A stretch of DNA of 64,000 bases, from the NCBI GenBank assembly GCA_002478745.1, contig DLQI01000134.1, positions 7,906 through 71,905 on the forward strand. Reading direction: 5' to 3'. The translations under genes and the position numbers were made by a program. The notes beneath the pieces are model-generated. The model made no database searches and was not told the DNA's origin. It saw only the letters and a program-made list of their open reading frames with translations. Source of the stretch: Rhodobacteraceae bacterium UBA7436 (GTDB lineage: Bacteria; Pseudomonadota; Alphaproteobacteria; Rhodobacterales; Rhodobacteraceae). Positions 43,953 through 53,849 of this stretch are shown one piece after another. Each line of letters starts with the position of its first letter. Positions within the stretch are counted from its first letter, which is position 1.

Positions 43953-44834
43953 ATGGCTGTTCTTATCGACGAAAACACCAAAGTAATTTGCCAAGGCCTT
44001 ACTGGCTCACAAGGTACTTTCCACACAGAGCAAGCAATTGCATACGGCACTAAAATGGTTGGCGGCGTAACACCTGGTAAGGGCGGTCAATCGCACCTAA
44101 ACCTTCCAGTGTTTAACTCTGTCCACGAAGCGATGCACATCACCGAAGCCAACGCTTCTGTAATTTACGTGCCTCCACCGTTTGCAGCTGACTCAATCCT
44201 TGAGGCAATCGATGCCGAGATGCCGTTGATCGTTTGCATCACTGAAGGCATCCCAGTTTTGGACATGATGAAAGTGCAGCGCGCACTTGAAGGTTCTAAA
44301 TCCCGTCTTATCGGCCCTAACTGCCCAGGCGTAATCACACCTGACGCATGTAAAATCGGCATCATGCCAGGTCACATCCACAAACGCGGCACATGTGGCG
44401 TTGTTTCACGTTCAGGCACACTGACATATGAAGCGGTTAAGCAAACAACTGACCTTGGCCTAGGTCAATCCTCAGCTGTTGGTATCGGCGGCGACCCTAT
44501 TAAGGGTTCCGAGCACATCGACATCCTAGAGATGTTCCTGGCCGATCCAGAAACACAGTCCATCATCATGATCGGTGAAATCGGTGGTTCTGCTGAAGAA
44601 GAGGCAGCGCAATTCTTGGCTGATGAAAAGAAAAAAGGCCGTTGGAAACCAACAGCTGGTTTCATCGCTGGCCGCACAGCCCCTCCAGGCCGTCGCATGG
44701 GCCACGCTGGCGCGATTGTCGCTGGCGGCAAAGGCGGCGCAGAAGACAAAATCGAAGCGATGAAGCTTGCTGGTATCGTTGTGGCAGATAGCCCAGCGAC
44801 ACTAGGCGAAGCTGTTATCGAAGCAATCAGTTAA
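43953..44834 (+). CDS. sucD: succinate-CoA ligase subunit alpha
   Basis: 293 residues. The CoA-binding N-terminal domain shows [20 protein letters not shown]. The phosphohistidine region is [20 protein letters not shown] near residue 250. It follows sucC by 76 bases. The stop is followed by a hairpin before sucA. Confidence 0.97.
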   Translation: MAVLIDENTKVICQGLTGSQGTFHTEQAIAYGTKMVGGVTPGKGGQSHLNLPVFNSVHEAMHITEANASVIYVPPPFAADSILEAIDAEMPLIVCITEGIPVLDMMKVQRALEGSKSRLIGPNCPGVITPDACKIGIMPGHIHKRGTCGVVSRSGTLTYEAVKQTTDLGLGQSSAVGIGGDPIKGSEHIDILEMFLADPETQSIIMIGEIGGSAEEEAAQFLADEKKKGRWKPTAGFIAGRTAPPGRRMGHAGAIVAGGKGGAEDKIEAMKLAGIVVADSPATLGEAVIEAIS

Positions 44835-44845
44835 AACAGCTACTG

Positions 44846-44876
44846 GGCGAGGTGGGGATTTCCCTGCCTCGCCTTT
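44846..44876 (+). terminator. Hairpin between sucD and sucA, possible attenuator
   Basis: GGCGAGG (44846-44852) pairs with CCTCGCC (44867-44873), with an inner GGGA/TCCC stem, followed by TTT. The T-run is short and the next gene continues in the same direction, so partial termination or mRNA-end protection is likelier than full stop. Confidence 0.55.
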
Positions 44877-44911
44877 CCCCATCCGGCACAGTCTTATTCA
44901 AGGTTCAAACC

Positions 44912-47872
44912 ATGTCCGACAACCCTGCTAACGACCAACTTCACGCCTCCTCCTTTATGCAGGGGCACAACGCCGAATACCTCGAACAGATGTATGCGCG
45001 CTACGCCACCGATCCGAATGCGGTCGATGAAAGCTGGCAATCATTTTTCAAGGCGATGGGTGACGACGAAATTTCCGTCAAACGGACCGCTGAAGGCCCC
45101 AGCTGGGCCCGCCCCGATTGGCCACCAATGCCAACAGACGATTTGACTGCTGCCCTAACAGGCGAATGGGCACCAGAGCCCGAAGTCAAAAGCGCTGGCA
45201 AAAAAATCCAAACCAAAGCATCTGAGCAAGGCGTGAGCCTAAGCGACGAGCAAGTTAAACGCGCTGTTCTTGACAGCATCCGCGCGCTAATGATCATCCG
45301 TGCCTACCGTATCCGTGGTCACCTTGTTGCTGACCTTGATCCGCTTGGCATGCGTTCGGTCACGCCGCACCCAGAGCTTGATCCAAAATCTTACGGCTTT
45401 ACCGATGTTGACATGGATCGCCCGATTTTCATCGACAACGTGTTGGGTCTGCAAATCGCAACCATGCGCGAAATTCTGTCCATCGTAAAACGCACTTATT
45501 GCGGCACCTTTGCGCTGCAATACATGCACATCTCGAACCCAGAAGAAGCAGGTTGGCTCAAAGAGCGGATCGAAGGTTTGGGCAAAGAAATCCAATTCAG
45601 CCGTGAAGGGCGCAAAGCGATCCTGAACAAGATGGTTGAAGCCGAGGGTTTTGAGAAATTCCTGCACGTGAAATACATGGGCACCAAACGTTTTGGCCTT
45701 GATGGCGGCGAAAGCCTGATCCCAGCGATGGAACAGATCATCAAACGTGGTGGTTCATTGGGTGTCAAAGACATCGTGATCGGCATGCCGCACCGTGGAC
45801 GTCTATCTGTGCTGGCCAACGTTATGCAGAAGCCATACCGCGCGATCTTTAACGAATTCCAAGGCGGATCGTTCAAGCCCGAAGACGTTGATGGCTCTGG
45901 CGATGTGAAATATCACCTTGGTGCGTCTTCTGACCGCGAATTTGACAACAACACAGTTCACTTGTCATTGACTGCGAACCCAAGCCACCTTGAGGCGGTA
46001 AACCCCGTCGTCATCGGTAAGGTCCGCGCAAAGCAAGACCAGTACAAAGACAAAGAACGCACCAGCGTTATGCCAATCCTGCTTCACGGCGATGCAGCAT
46101 TCGCAGGCCAAGGTGTTGTCGCAGAATGTTTCGCCCTTTCTGGCCTACGCGGTCACAAAGCTGGCGGCACAATGCACATCGTGGTGAACAACCAAATCGG
46201 CTTCACCACTGCGCCGCACTTCTCGCGGTCTTCTCCATACCCAACCGACAACGCGCTTGTGGTTGAGGCTCCGATTTTCCACGTCAACGGTGACGACCCA
46301 GAAGCGGTTGTACACGCAGCGAAGGTGGCAACAGAGTTCCGCCAGAAGTTCCACAAAGACGTCGTGATCGACATCTTCTGCTACCGCCGCTTTGGTCACA
46401 ACGAGGGCGACGAGCCCATGTTCACCAACCCGATGATGTACAAAAAGATCAAAACCCAAAAGACATCCCTGTCTCTCTACACAGAAAGCCTTGTGCGCGA
46501 CGGTCTTATCCCTGAGGGCGAGATCGAAGACATGAAAGCTGCGTTCCAGTCCAAGATGAACACGGAATTTGAAGCGGGCAAAGATTACAAACCGAACAAA
46601 GCTGACTGGCTGGACGGTAAGTGGTCACACCTTGATCGCAACAAAGACGACTATGTGCGTGGCGACACGGCGATCAAGCCGGAAACCATGGCTGAAATCG
46701 GCACAGCACTTAGCACAGCCCCAGACGGGTTCCCTGTCCACAAAACCGTTGGCCGTCTTTTGGACTCTAAAGCCAAGATGTTTGAATCCGGTTCAGGGTT
46801 CGACTGGGCAACAGGTGAAGCACTCGCATTCGGCTCACTATTGACCGAAGGTTATCCTGTACGCCTATCCGGTCAGGACAGCACACGCGGCACATTCAGC
46901 CAACGCCACTCCGGCCTTGTGAACCAAGACACCGAAGAGCGGTTCTATCCACTAAACAGCGTTCGCGCGGGTCAAGCACAGTACGAAGTCATCGACTCAA
47001 TGCTGTCTGAATACGCGGTGCTTGGATTCGAATACGGCTACTCATTGGCAGAACCAAACGCGCTAACCCTCTGGGAAGCACAGTTCGGCGACTTTGCCAA
47101 CGGCGCGCAAATCATGTTCGACCAATTCATCAGTTCAGGCGAAAGCAAATGGTTGCGGATGTCTGGCCTTGTAATGCTTCTGCCTCACGGCTTTGAGGGC
47201 CAAGGACCAGAGCACTCCTCTGCCCGCCTAGAGCGCTTCTTGCAGATGTGTGGTCAGGACAACTGGATCGTCGCCAACTGTACGACACCAGCAAACTACT
47301 TCCACATCTTGCGCCGTCAGCTGCACCGCGATTTCCGCAAGCCACTCGTCCTAATGACGCCAAAATCATTGCTGCGTCACAAGATGGCCGTTTCCAACGC
47401 TGAGGATTTCACCACTGGATCCTCCTTCCACCGCCTGATGTGGGATGATGCGCAAAAAGGAAACTCGGACACCACGCTGGTGAAAGATGACAAGATCAAA
47501 CGGGTCGTTATGTGTTCGGGCAAGGTTTACTACGACCTGCTCGAAGAACGCGACGCACGTGGGATCGACGACATCTACCTCCTGCGCGTTGAACAATTCT
47601 ACCCATTCCCAGCGCAATCTGCGGTTCAAGAACTTGAACGCTTCAAAAACGCAGAAGTTGTCTGGTGTCAGGAAGAACCGAAAAACCAAGGCGCATGGAC
47701 CTTCATCGAACCCAACATCGAATGGGTCCTTGGCAAAATCGACGCCAAACACCCACGGCCAAAGTTCGTAGGGCGCGCAGCATCCGCGTCACCTGCAACG
47801 GGCCTTGCCTCCACACACAAAAAACAACAAGCAGCCCTCGTGAACGACGCGCTGACCATCGAAGGAAACTGA
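44912..47872 (+). CDS. sucA: 2-oxoglutarate dehydrogenase E1 component
   Basis: 986 residues. The N-terminus ASSFMQGHNAEYLEQMYARY is the E1o-type SucB-binding arm. The thiamine-diphosphate domain includes IVIGMPHRGRLSVLANVMQK and FCYRRFGHNEGDEPMFTNP. The C-terminal transketolase region includes ERFLQMCGQDNWIVANCTTP. It decarboxylates 2-oxoglutarate in the TCA cycle. The start at 44912 matches relatives; the earlier in-frame codon (44852) is not family-like. Confidence 0.96.
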   Translation: MSDNPANDQLHASSFMQGHNAEYLEQMYARYATDPNAVDESWQSFFKAMGDDEISVKRTAEGPSWARPDWPPMPTDDLTAALTGEWAPEPEVKSAGKKIQTKASEQGVSLSDEQVKRAVLDSIRALMIIRAYRIRGHLVADLDPLGMRSVTPHPELDPKSYGFTDVDMDRPIFIDNVLGLQIATMREILSIVKRTYCGTFALQYMHISNPEEAGWLKERIEGLGKEIQFSREGRKAILNKMVEAEGFEKFLHVKYMGTKRFGLDGGESLIPAMEQIIKRGGSLGVKDIVIGMPHRGRLSVLANVMQKPYRAIFNEFQGGSFKPEDVDGSGDVKYHLGASSDREFDNNTVHLSLTANPSHLEAVNPVVIGKVRAKQDQYKDKERTSVMPILLHGDAAFAGQGVVAECFALSGLRGHKAGGTMHIVVNNQIGFTTAPHFSRSSPYPTDNALVVEAPIFHVNGDDPEAVVHAAKVATEFRQKFHKDVVIDIFCYRRFGHNEGDEPMFTNPMMYKKIKTQKTSLSLYTESLVRDGLIPEGEIEDMKAAFQSKMNTEFEAGKDYKPNKADWLDGKWSHLDRNKDDYVRGDTAIKPETMAEIGTALSTAPDGFPVHKTVGRLLDSKAKMFESGSGFDWATGEALAFGSLLTEGYPVRLSGQDSTRGTFSQRHSGLVNQDTEERFYPLNSVRAGQAQYEVIDSMLSEYAVLGFEYGYSLAEPNALTLWEAQFGDFANGAQIMFDQFISSGESKWLRMSGLVMLLPHGFEGQGPEHSSARLERFLQMCGQDNWIVANCTTPANYFHILRRQLHRDFRKPLVLMTPKSLLRHKMAVSNAEDFTTGSSFHRLMWDDAQKGNSDTTLVKDDKIKRVVMCSGKVYYDLLEERDARGIDDIYLLRVEQFYPFPAQSAVQELERFKNAEVVWCQEEPKNQGAWTFIEPNIEWVLGKIDAKHPRPKFVGRAASASPATGLASTHKKQQAALVNDALTIEGN

Positions 47873-47875
47873 TCC

Positions 47876-49354
47876 ATGACAACCGAAGTTCGTGTACCTA
47901 CCCTTGGCGAAAGCGTCACCGAAGCAACTGTTGCAACTTGGTTCAAAAAACCGGGCGATGCGGTCGCAGTTGACGAAATGCTGTGTGAGCTTGAAACCGA
48001 CAAAGTAACCGTTGAAGTGCCCAGCCCAGTTGCTGGCACCATGGGCGAAATCGTAGCGGGTGAAGGCGAAACAGTTGGCGTCGACGCCCTGCTCGCAACC
48101 ATCGGCGCAGCAGGCGAAGCTACCGCTTCGGCTGCAAAACCAGCACCTGCAGCCGCTGCTACACCATCATCAGACAGCGTCGACGTTATGGTGCCAACGC
48201 TTGGCGAATCCGTAACAGAAGCCACCGTTAGCACATGGTTCAAAGCCGTGGGTGACACCGTGGCCCAAGACGAAATGCTGTGTGAACTCGAAACTGACAA
48301 AGTCAGCGTCGAAGTTCCATCCCCAGCCGCTGGCGTTCTGGCTGAAATCACAGCGCCTGAAGGCAGCACCGTTGATGCATCCGCCAAACTGGCTGTCATC
48401 TCAGCCTCTGGCACAGTGATCGCAGCAGCACCCGCCGTTGCAATCGCCACCTCAGCCTCTGCCGGAAAAGACGTCGAAGACGCCCCATCCGCGAAAAAAG
48501 CAATGGCTGCCGCTGGCGTGTCACGCGATCAGGTCACGGCAACAGGCCGCGATGGCCGCGTCATGAAAGACGACGTTGCACGCGCAGTGGCCTCTGCCGC
48601 CGCACCTGCACCCGCAGCTGTCGCACCCCGCGCAGCTGTGTCCTCTGACGATGCACCACGCGAAGAACGCGTAAAGATGACACGCTTGCGCCAAACCATC
48701 GCACGTCGCTTGAAAGAAAGCCAAAACACCGCCGCAATGCTGACCACCTACAACGAGGTCGACATGACCGAGGTGATGGCGCTGCGCAACGAATACAAAG
48801 ACCTGTTCCTTAAAAAGCACGGCGTCAAATTGGGCTTCATGTCCTTCTTCACAAAGGCCTGCGTGCACGCCTTGAACGAAGTACCTGAAGTGAACGCCGA
48901 AATCGACGGCACCGATGTTGTGTACAAAAACTTCGTCCACATGGGCATCGCAGCTGGTACGCCAACAGGTTTGGTTGTTCCGGTGATCCGCGACGCTGAC
49001 GGCATGTCCTTTGCTGGAATTGAAAAAGCCATTGCTGAAAAAGGCGCTCGCGCCCGTGACGGCAAACTCTCCATGGCAGAAATGCAGGGCGGCACGTTCA
49101 CCATCTCCAACGGTGGCGTCTACGGCTCATTGATGTCCTCACCTATCCTGAACCCACCACAGTCAGGCATCCTTGGCATGCACAAAATCCAAGACCGCCC
49201 AATGGCGATCAACGGCCAAGTTGTGATCCGCCCAATGATGTACCTCGCCCTGTCCTACGATCACCGCATCGTAGACGGCAAAGGCGCTGTAACGTTCTTG
49301 GTTCGTGTCAAAGAAGCACTCGAAGATCCACGTCGTCTGTTGATGGATCTGTAA
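47876..49354 (+). CDS. sucB: 2-oxoglutarate dehydrogenase E2, dihydrolipoyl succinyltransferase with two lipoyl domains
   Basis: 492 residues. Two lipoyl domains have their lipoylated lysines in ELETDKV at residues 43 and 142. An alanine- and proline-rich linker follows, then the E3-binding domain ([20 protein letters not shown]). The acyltransferase domain ends [13 protein letters not shown], with the catalytic histidine near 463. E. coli SucB has one lipoyl domain, so the duplication is a lineage feature. It starts 3 bases after sucA. Confidence 0.96.
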   Translation: MTTEVRVPTLGESVTEATVATWFKKPGDAVAVDEMLCELETDKVTVEVPSPVAGTMGEIVAGEGETVGVDALLATIGAAGEATASAAKPAPAAAATPSSDSVDVMVPTLGESVTEATVSTWFKAVGDTVAQDEMLCELETDKVSVEVPSPAAGVLAEITAPEGSTVDASAKLAVISASGTVIAAAPAVAIATSASAGKDVEDAPSAKKAMAAAGVSRDQVTATGRDGRVMKDDVARAVASAAAPAPAAVAPRAAVSSDDAPREERVKMTRLRQTIARRLKESQNTAAMLTTYNEVDMTEVMALRNEYKDLFLKKHGVKLGFMSFFTKACVHALNEVPEVNAEIDGTDVVYKNFVHMGIAAGTPTGLVVPVIRDADGMSFAGIEKAIAEKGARARDGKLSMAEMQGGTFTISNGGVYGSLMSSPILNPPQSGILGMHKIQDRPMAINGQVVIRPMMYLALSYDHRIVDGKGAVTFLVRVKEALEDPRRLLMDL

Positions 49355-49363
49355 AAAAGCAGT

Positions 49364-49417
49364 GGCGGGGTGAAACCCGCCCTACCCCAATTTTCGTAGG
49401 GCGGGGTTCACCCCGCC
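49364..49417. repeat. REP-like inverted repeat after sucB
   Basis: Left arm 49364-49385 (GGCGGGGTGAAACCCGCCCT then AC) and right arm 49396-49417 (GTAGGGCGGGGTTCACCCCG then CC) pair over 22 bases with one mismatch around CCCAATTTTC. The right arm shares 14 bases with 12555-12568, and 13 of its bases recur at 50948-50960. It may act as a terminator or mRNA-stabilising hairpin between sucB and the MAPEG gene. Confidence 0.75.
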
Positions 49418-49471
49418 TTGCTATTTCGAATAGCCGTACGAAAATTGTAAGACTGAATTGGATTTAAAGAG

Positions 49472-49897
49472 ATGACAACTGAACTCACAGTCCTCACGCT
49501 CGCTGGCCTCTTACAGATCATCCAATTCGCACTGATGGCGATCCCTGCCAACATCGAACTGGGCGTTGGTAAAACTATGTCCCCACGTGACCCTGCCAGA
49601 TTGGGCACCCCACTCGAAGAACAGATGTCCCTGCGCACAGGTCGCCTGAAACGCGCAATGAGCAACCACTTTGAGGGGCTGATCCTTTTCACCATCGCCT
49701 GCAACGTGATCACCATCTCGGGCCAATCAACCGCCTACACAGGCACGCTGGCAATCATCTACCTTGGCGCGCGCATCGCCTACATCCCCGCCTACGCTTT
49801 TGGCTGGACCCCGTGGCGCAGCTTGATTTGGTTCGCAGGCTTCCTGTCCACCGCTTTCATGTTGATTGCCGCGCTTTTTGGCGCGAGTACGACGTGA
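49472..49897 (+). CDS. MAPEG family membrane protein
   Basis: 141 residues with four transmembrane helices. LGVGKTMSPRDPARLGTPLE and RTGRLKRAMSNHFEGLILFT carry the RxxRAxxNxxE-type MAPEG pattern. ARIAYIPAYAFGWTPWRSLI follows near the C-terminus. Microsomal glutathione transferase-like proteins bind lipophilic substrates, and the bacterial role is unknown. It lies in the suc-lpd gene block. Confidence 0.85.
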   Translation: MTTELTVLTLAGLLQIIQFALMAIPANIELGVGKTMSPRDPARLGTPLEEQMSLRTGRLKRAMSNHFEGLILFTIACNVITISGQSTAYTGTLAIIYLGARIAYIPAYAFGWTPWRSLIWFAGFLSTAFMLIAALFGASTT

Positions 49898-49970
49898 TTT
49901 TGGCAGTAGACATGCCAGTGACCACGCATTCATCTGTACATGACGCGCCTGTAATGATCGGAACACTAGA

Positions 49971-50969
49971 ATGACCAGCCCTGCACCCTCTCAGCCCCGC
50001 GACGGCAGCGCCCTACTTGTAGCCTGCATGCGCAACGAGGGTCTCTTTCTTGTAGAGTGGTTGGCCTATCATCTTCTGCTGGGTTTTGATCACATCGTGG
50101 TCTGCACAAACAACTGTACCGATGGGTCCGATGCGCTGCTCACACGATTGCAGGAACTAGGATATGTCACGCACATCGACCACGATCCTGCACCTGGTGT
50201 CTCACCGCAGCACAATGCAATGCGCCTCACGATTGCACATCCTGTCGCGCAGGAATGCGAATGGATGATGCATATTGATGCAGATGAATTTGTAAACATC
50301 GACGCCGAAAACGGTCACATTGGCGACGTTATTCAAGCCGTCGGACCCGCCGATGTGATCGCGTTCCTTTGGCAACCTTACGGCAACGCTGGGTTAACTG
50401 AGTGGGAAGGCGGCAGTGTCTTACAGACCTTCACAAAAGCACAAAGCGCCCCGTTGCGCCGCACGGTTCACCACAAATCCATATGGAAGATTGCCAAATT
50501 TGGCCGCGCCATCGATCACATGCCAAAGGATCCATTGGTTGACGATTTCGTCGTGAAAAACACCGCAGGCGAAGAAGTGTCAGGTCGCATGATCCGCCAC
50601 CCGATCAAATGCCGCTACAAAATGCCGTTTCAGCAGCTCACCTACAAAAACGCCCGCCTCAACCACTATGCTCTCAAGTCGGACGACCTGCTGTTGATGA
50701 AAAACGATCGAGGTGATGGACATGGACTAGAGCATCAGAACTACTATCTGAATTCTCAATACTATCGAAAATACAATCGCAACGAAATCGACGACACCAG
50801 CATTCTGTCCCGTTGGGATGACGTGGCGAAAAAGATGGCTGAAATCCGTGAAGACGCGCAAATCGCAGAACTTGAAAAAATCTGTTGGGATACCTTCAAA
50901 GCGCGCCGCGCCGAAGTCCTGACACCAGAAAATATCGATCGGTGGACGGTTCACCCCGCCCCTGAATAA
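49971..50969 (+). CDS. glycosyltransferase family 2-like protein
   Basis: 332 residues. LLVACMRNEGLFLVEWLAYH opens the GT-A-like fold, and the nucleotide-sugar/metal DxD is D103-A-D105 in MHIDADEF. Similar DUF4422/GT92-like proteins transfer sugars to surface polysaccharides, and the acceptor is unknown. The last codons (WTVHPAPE) are encoded in a stretch resembling the REP repeat. It lies between MAPEG and lpd, where it has no obvious metabolic link. Confidence 0.8.
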   Translation: MTSPAPSQPRDGSALLVACMRNEGLFLVEWLAYHLLLGFDHIVVCTNNCTDGSDALLTRLQELGYVTHIDHDPAPGVSPQHNAMRLTIAHPVAQECEWMMHIDADEFVNIDAENGHIGDVIQAVGPADVIAFLWQPYGNAGLTEWEGGSVLQTFTKAQSAPLRRTVHHKSIWKIAKFGRAIDHMPKDPLVDDFVVKNTAGEEVSGRMIRHPIKCRYKMPFQQLTYKNARLNHYALKSDDLLLMKNDRGDGHGLEHQNYYLNSQYYRKYNRNEIDDTSILSRWDDVAKKMAEIREDAQIAELEKICWDTFKARRAEVLTPENIDRWTVHPAPE

Positions 50970-51024
50970 GCCAACAGCAGGGGCAAGCCCCCCGCGCCCC
51001 GCACACCGACACAATACAGATACA

Positions 51025-51046
51025 ATACCGACGTTATACCGACGTT
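51025..51046 (+). repeat. Tandem ATACCGACGTT repeat before lpd
   Basis: Two direct copies of ATACCGACGTT (51025-51035 and 51036-51046) lie 22 to 44 bases before the lpd ATG. The 17-base stretch 51023-51039 is the exact reverse complement of 31374-31390, near deoD. Confidence 0.6.
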
Positions 51047-51068
51047 CCAAAATCAAAGGATCAACCCA

Positions 51069-52457
51069 ATGGCAAACTATGACGTGATCATCATCGGCGC
51101 AGGCCCTGGCGGCTATGTTTCGGCCATCCGCTGCGCTCAATTGGGCCTCAAAACTGCAATCGTTGAAGGCCGCGATACCCTAGGTGGTACCTGCCTAAAT
51201 GTGGGCTGCATCCCGTCCAAGGCACTGCTACATGCCTCACACATGCTTCACGAGGCAGAGCACAATTTCGGGGCCATGGGCCTCAAAGGCAAAAGCCCGT
51301 CCGTCGACTGGAAGCAAATGCTGGCCTATAAAAATGACACCATTGGTCAAAACACCAAAGGCGTTGAATTTCTTATGAAAAAGAACAAAATTGACGTGAT
51401 CAAAGGGTGGGCAACCATCCCCGCAGCTGGCCAAGTTCAAGTCGGAGATGACGTCCTTGCAACCAAAAATATCATCATCGCCTCCGGTTCAGAACCAGCA
51501 TCCTTGCCGGGTGTTGAAGTCGATGAAAAGATCGTTGTGACCTCAACCGGCGCATTAGAACTTGGCAAAATCCCCAAGAAAATGGTCGTCATCGGCGCAG
51601 GCGTCATTGGCCTGGAACTTGGCAGCGTTTATGCACGCCTTGGCTCTGAAGTCACCGTTGTTGAATTCTTGGACGCAATCACGCCCGGAATGGATGCAGA
51701 AGTACAACGTTCATTCCAAAAATTGCTTACAAAACAGGGTCTTAAATTCATCATGGGCGCTGCGGTACAAAAGACCGAGGCCAACAAAACCAAAGCCAAA
51801 GTGCACTATAAATTGCGCAAAGATGATAGCGAACACGTCATCGAAGCGGATACAGTTCTGGTCGCAACAGGACGCAAACCCTTCACAAATGGCCTTGGTC
51901 TAGACACCTTAGGGATCGAAATGTCCCCACGCGGTCAGATCAAAGTTGGAGCCGATTGGCAGACCAACGTAGCAGGCATTTACGCTATTGGCGATGTGAT
52001 CGACGGACCAATGCTAGCGCACAAAGCCGAAGACGAGGGCCTTGCAGCCGCCGAACAAATCGCGGGCAAACATGGCCACGTGAACTACGGCGTCATTCCA
52101 GGCGTGATCTATACACACCCAGAAGTCGCCAACGTTGGTGAGACAGAGGAAACACTGAAAGAACAAGGCCGTAACTACAAAGTTGGCAAGTTCAGCTTTA
52201 TGGGCAATGGCCGCGCAAAGGCTGTATTTGCAGGCGAAGGTTTCGTGAAAATCCTGGCGGACAAAGATACTGATCGCATCCTTGGGGCCCACATCATCGG
52301 CCCTGCGGCTGGCGATTTGATTCACGAAGTTTGCGTCGCAATGGAATTTGGCGCATCTGCCGAAGATCTGGCAATGACATGCCACGCGCACCCTACTTAC
52401 TCAGAAGCCGTGCGCGAAGCAGCCTTGGCTTGTGGTGATGGCGCCATTCACGCCTAA
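51069..52457 (+). CDS. lpdA: dihydrolipoyl dehydrogenase (E3)
   Basis: 462 residues. FAD-binding [20 protein letters not shown] is at the N-terminus. The redox disulfide is in [20 protein letters not shown] near residue 44. The NAD motif [20 protein letters not shown] is near 180, and the catalytic His/Glu pair is in [16 protein letters not shown]. It reoxidises the lipoyl groups of SucB. AAAGGA lies before the ATG, and a strong terminator follows. Confidence 0.97.
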   Translation: MANYDVIIIGAGPGGYVSAIRCAQLGLKTAIVEGRDTLGGTCLNVGCIPSKALLHASHMLHEAEHNFGAMGLKGKSPSVDWKQMLAYKNDTIGQNTKGVEFLMKKNKIDVIKGWATIPAAGQVQVGDDVLATKNIIIASGSEPASLPGVEVDEKIVVTSTGALELGKIPKKMVVIGAGVIGLELGSVYARLGSEVTVVEFLDAITPGMDAEVQRSFQKLLTKQGLKFIMGAAVQKTEANKTKAKVHYKLRKDDSEHVIEADTVLVATGRKPFTNGLGLDTLGIEMSPRGQIKVGADWQTNVAGIYAIGDVIDGPMLAHKAEDEGLAAAEQIAGKHGHVNYGVIPGVIYTHPEVANVGETEETLKEQGRNYKVGKFSFMGNGRAKAVFAGEGFVKILADKDTDRILGAHIIGPAAGDLIHEVCVAMEFGASAEDLAMTCHAHPTYSEAVREAALACGDGAIHA

Positions 52458-52476
52458 TTACTTGATCCTAAAACCG

Positions 52477-52505
52477 AAAAGGCGGGCCAATAGCCCGCCT
52501 TTTTT
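52477..52505 (+). terminator. Rho-independent terminator after lpd
   Basis: GGCGGGC (52481-52487) pairs with GCCCGCC (52493-52499) around CAATA, flanked by AAAA and a run of six T. It ends the suc-lpd gene block. Confidence 0.92.
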
Positions 52506-52527
52506 ACATCTCAGGTGCTTTCAGGTC

Positions 52528-53130
52528 TTACCACATTGTCTTGGCCGCTCGTCCGCCCCATTCTGCGTCATAAGCAAGACCACCAACTTCGCCATCAGTC
52601 ATCTCAGCAAGGATTTCCCCTACAGTTGGCAATCCTTCTGCGTCATCGCGTGACCATGTACCCGCACGCATAAAAGCACGCCCACATTGGCTGTAAATCT
52701 CCGCTATTTTGATGACGATTACCGTCGCTGGCAGGATGTTTTTGCGCTCAAACTGCGCTCGTAATTTAGAATCATCAGTTAGGCGCGCAATGCCATTGAT
52801 CCGCACAACATTATTCGATCATGGAACGACAAACATCAGTGACACGCGCCCATCGACGACAATATTGCGCAACGAATCCAAGCGGTTGTTTCCACGCCAA
52901 TCTGGCATCGCTAATGTGTGTTCATCAAGTTCTTTGACCACCGGGCCATCATCGCCACGTGGGCTGCCGTCTGTGCCATCCGGATCCACTGTCGACAGCA
53001 CGCACAATCGTGACCCCATTATCCACTTGCGGTACAGCGGGGTCATCCGTGTTGCCACCTTACGCAAAGACGCATCCCCAGAGTCTCCATAGAGACCTTC
53101 GAGGGATGCTATGTCCTTGATCCAATTCAT
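52528..53130 (-). pseudogene. PPOX-class FMN-dependent enzyme (DR_2398-like), interrupted by in-frame TGA
   Basis: Two ORFs (52819-53130, 103 codons; 52528-52806, 92 codons) lie in the same frame and are split by a single TGA at 52819-52821. Joined, they form a 200-codon pyridoxamine-phosphate-oxidase-fold protein. The 5' part has WIMGSRLCVLSTVDPDGTDG and DWRGNNRLDSLRNIVVDG. The 3' part has VVRINGIARLTDDSKLRAQF then GRAFMRAGTWSRDD. At the break it reads VSLMFVVP-stop-SNNVVRING, where relatives have Gly; GGA to TGA is one change. It overlaps plsC by 4 bases. Confidence 0.8.
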
Positions 53131-53849
53131 GATGGATCAAATCCGCCTTCGGCCATCAGCTCATTGGATTTGGTTTCAACAACCTCTTCCAAAACTGACA
53201 TGAAGGCGTCCTTTTCTAAACCAGTAGGGATGGTCGGTAAAAACTCAACGACAGCAAGGCCCGGCTTGCGCAGCACACCTGTGCGCGGCCAAAAAACACC
53301 CGCATTGGTCGCCACCGGCACGCACTCCTGCTGCAATTGATTGTACAACACAGCAGTCCCAACTTTGTAGGGTGCTTTAACTCCTGGAGCCAAACGCGTT
53401 CCTTGAGAATAGATAATCAATTGCCCCGGCAACGCATGCCCGGCTTCAACATCACGCACCATCTTGGTGATTGCAGCCCCACGTTTACCGCGTGAAACAG
53501 GAACACAGCCCAAACGACGGGCATATAGTCCGATTACAGGGGTCCAGAGAATTTCGCGTTTCATAATGAATTTGGCTGTCGGCAATGCCGTAAAAATCAT
53601 CATAATGTCCAAGAACGACTGGTGCTTGGCGGCAATGATAACCTCACCACTTGGGATCGGGCCGCGCACTTCGACGCGCAAACCCAGCATCCAGCGCGAT
53701 AACCAGAAGACATAACGGCTGTAGGCTTTGGCCCCTGCCCTCGCCCCTTCTGGAGATAACAATGCGTAAGGACCCCAAAGTAGACCGATCACAACCATCA
53801 TAAAGTAAATGTGGATCATAAAAATCAGCGAAACAAACCATCGTATCAT
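53127..53849 (-). CDS. plsC: 1-acyl-sn-glycerol-3-phosphate acyltransferase
   Basis: 240 residues. The N-terminal helix is VSLIFMIHIYFMMVVIGLLW. The acyltransferase H-x4-D motif is in AAKHQSFLDIMMIF near residue 76. LIIYSQGTRLAPGVKAPYKV near 150 is the FPEGTR-like block, modified to YSQGTR. It makes phosphatidic acid in phospholipid synthesis. It abuts ftsX by one base and overlaps the interrupted PPOX gene by four, so all lie in one operon. Confidence 0.9.
   Translation of the reverse strand: MIRWFVSLIFMIHIYFMMVVIGLLWGPYALLSPEGARAGAKAYSRYVFWLSRWMLGLRVEVRGPIPSGEVIIAAKHQSFLDIMMIFTALPTAKFIMKREILWTPVIGLYARRLGCVPVSRGKRGAAITKMVRDVEAGHALPGQLIIYSQGTRLAPGVKAPYKVGTAVLYNQLQQECVPVATNAGVFWPRTGVLRKPGLAVVEFLPTIPTGLEKDAFMSVLEEVVETKSNELMAEGGFDPS

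Noticed and set aside
47668..48450. 260-codon ORF on the - strand over sucA/sucB
   Set aside because: It is a Ser/Thr/Ala-rich mirror of the lipoyl repeats and linker of sucB, not a gene.
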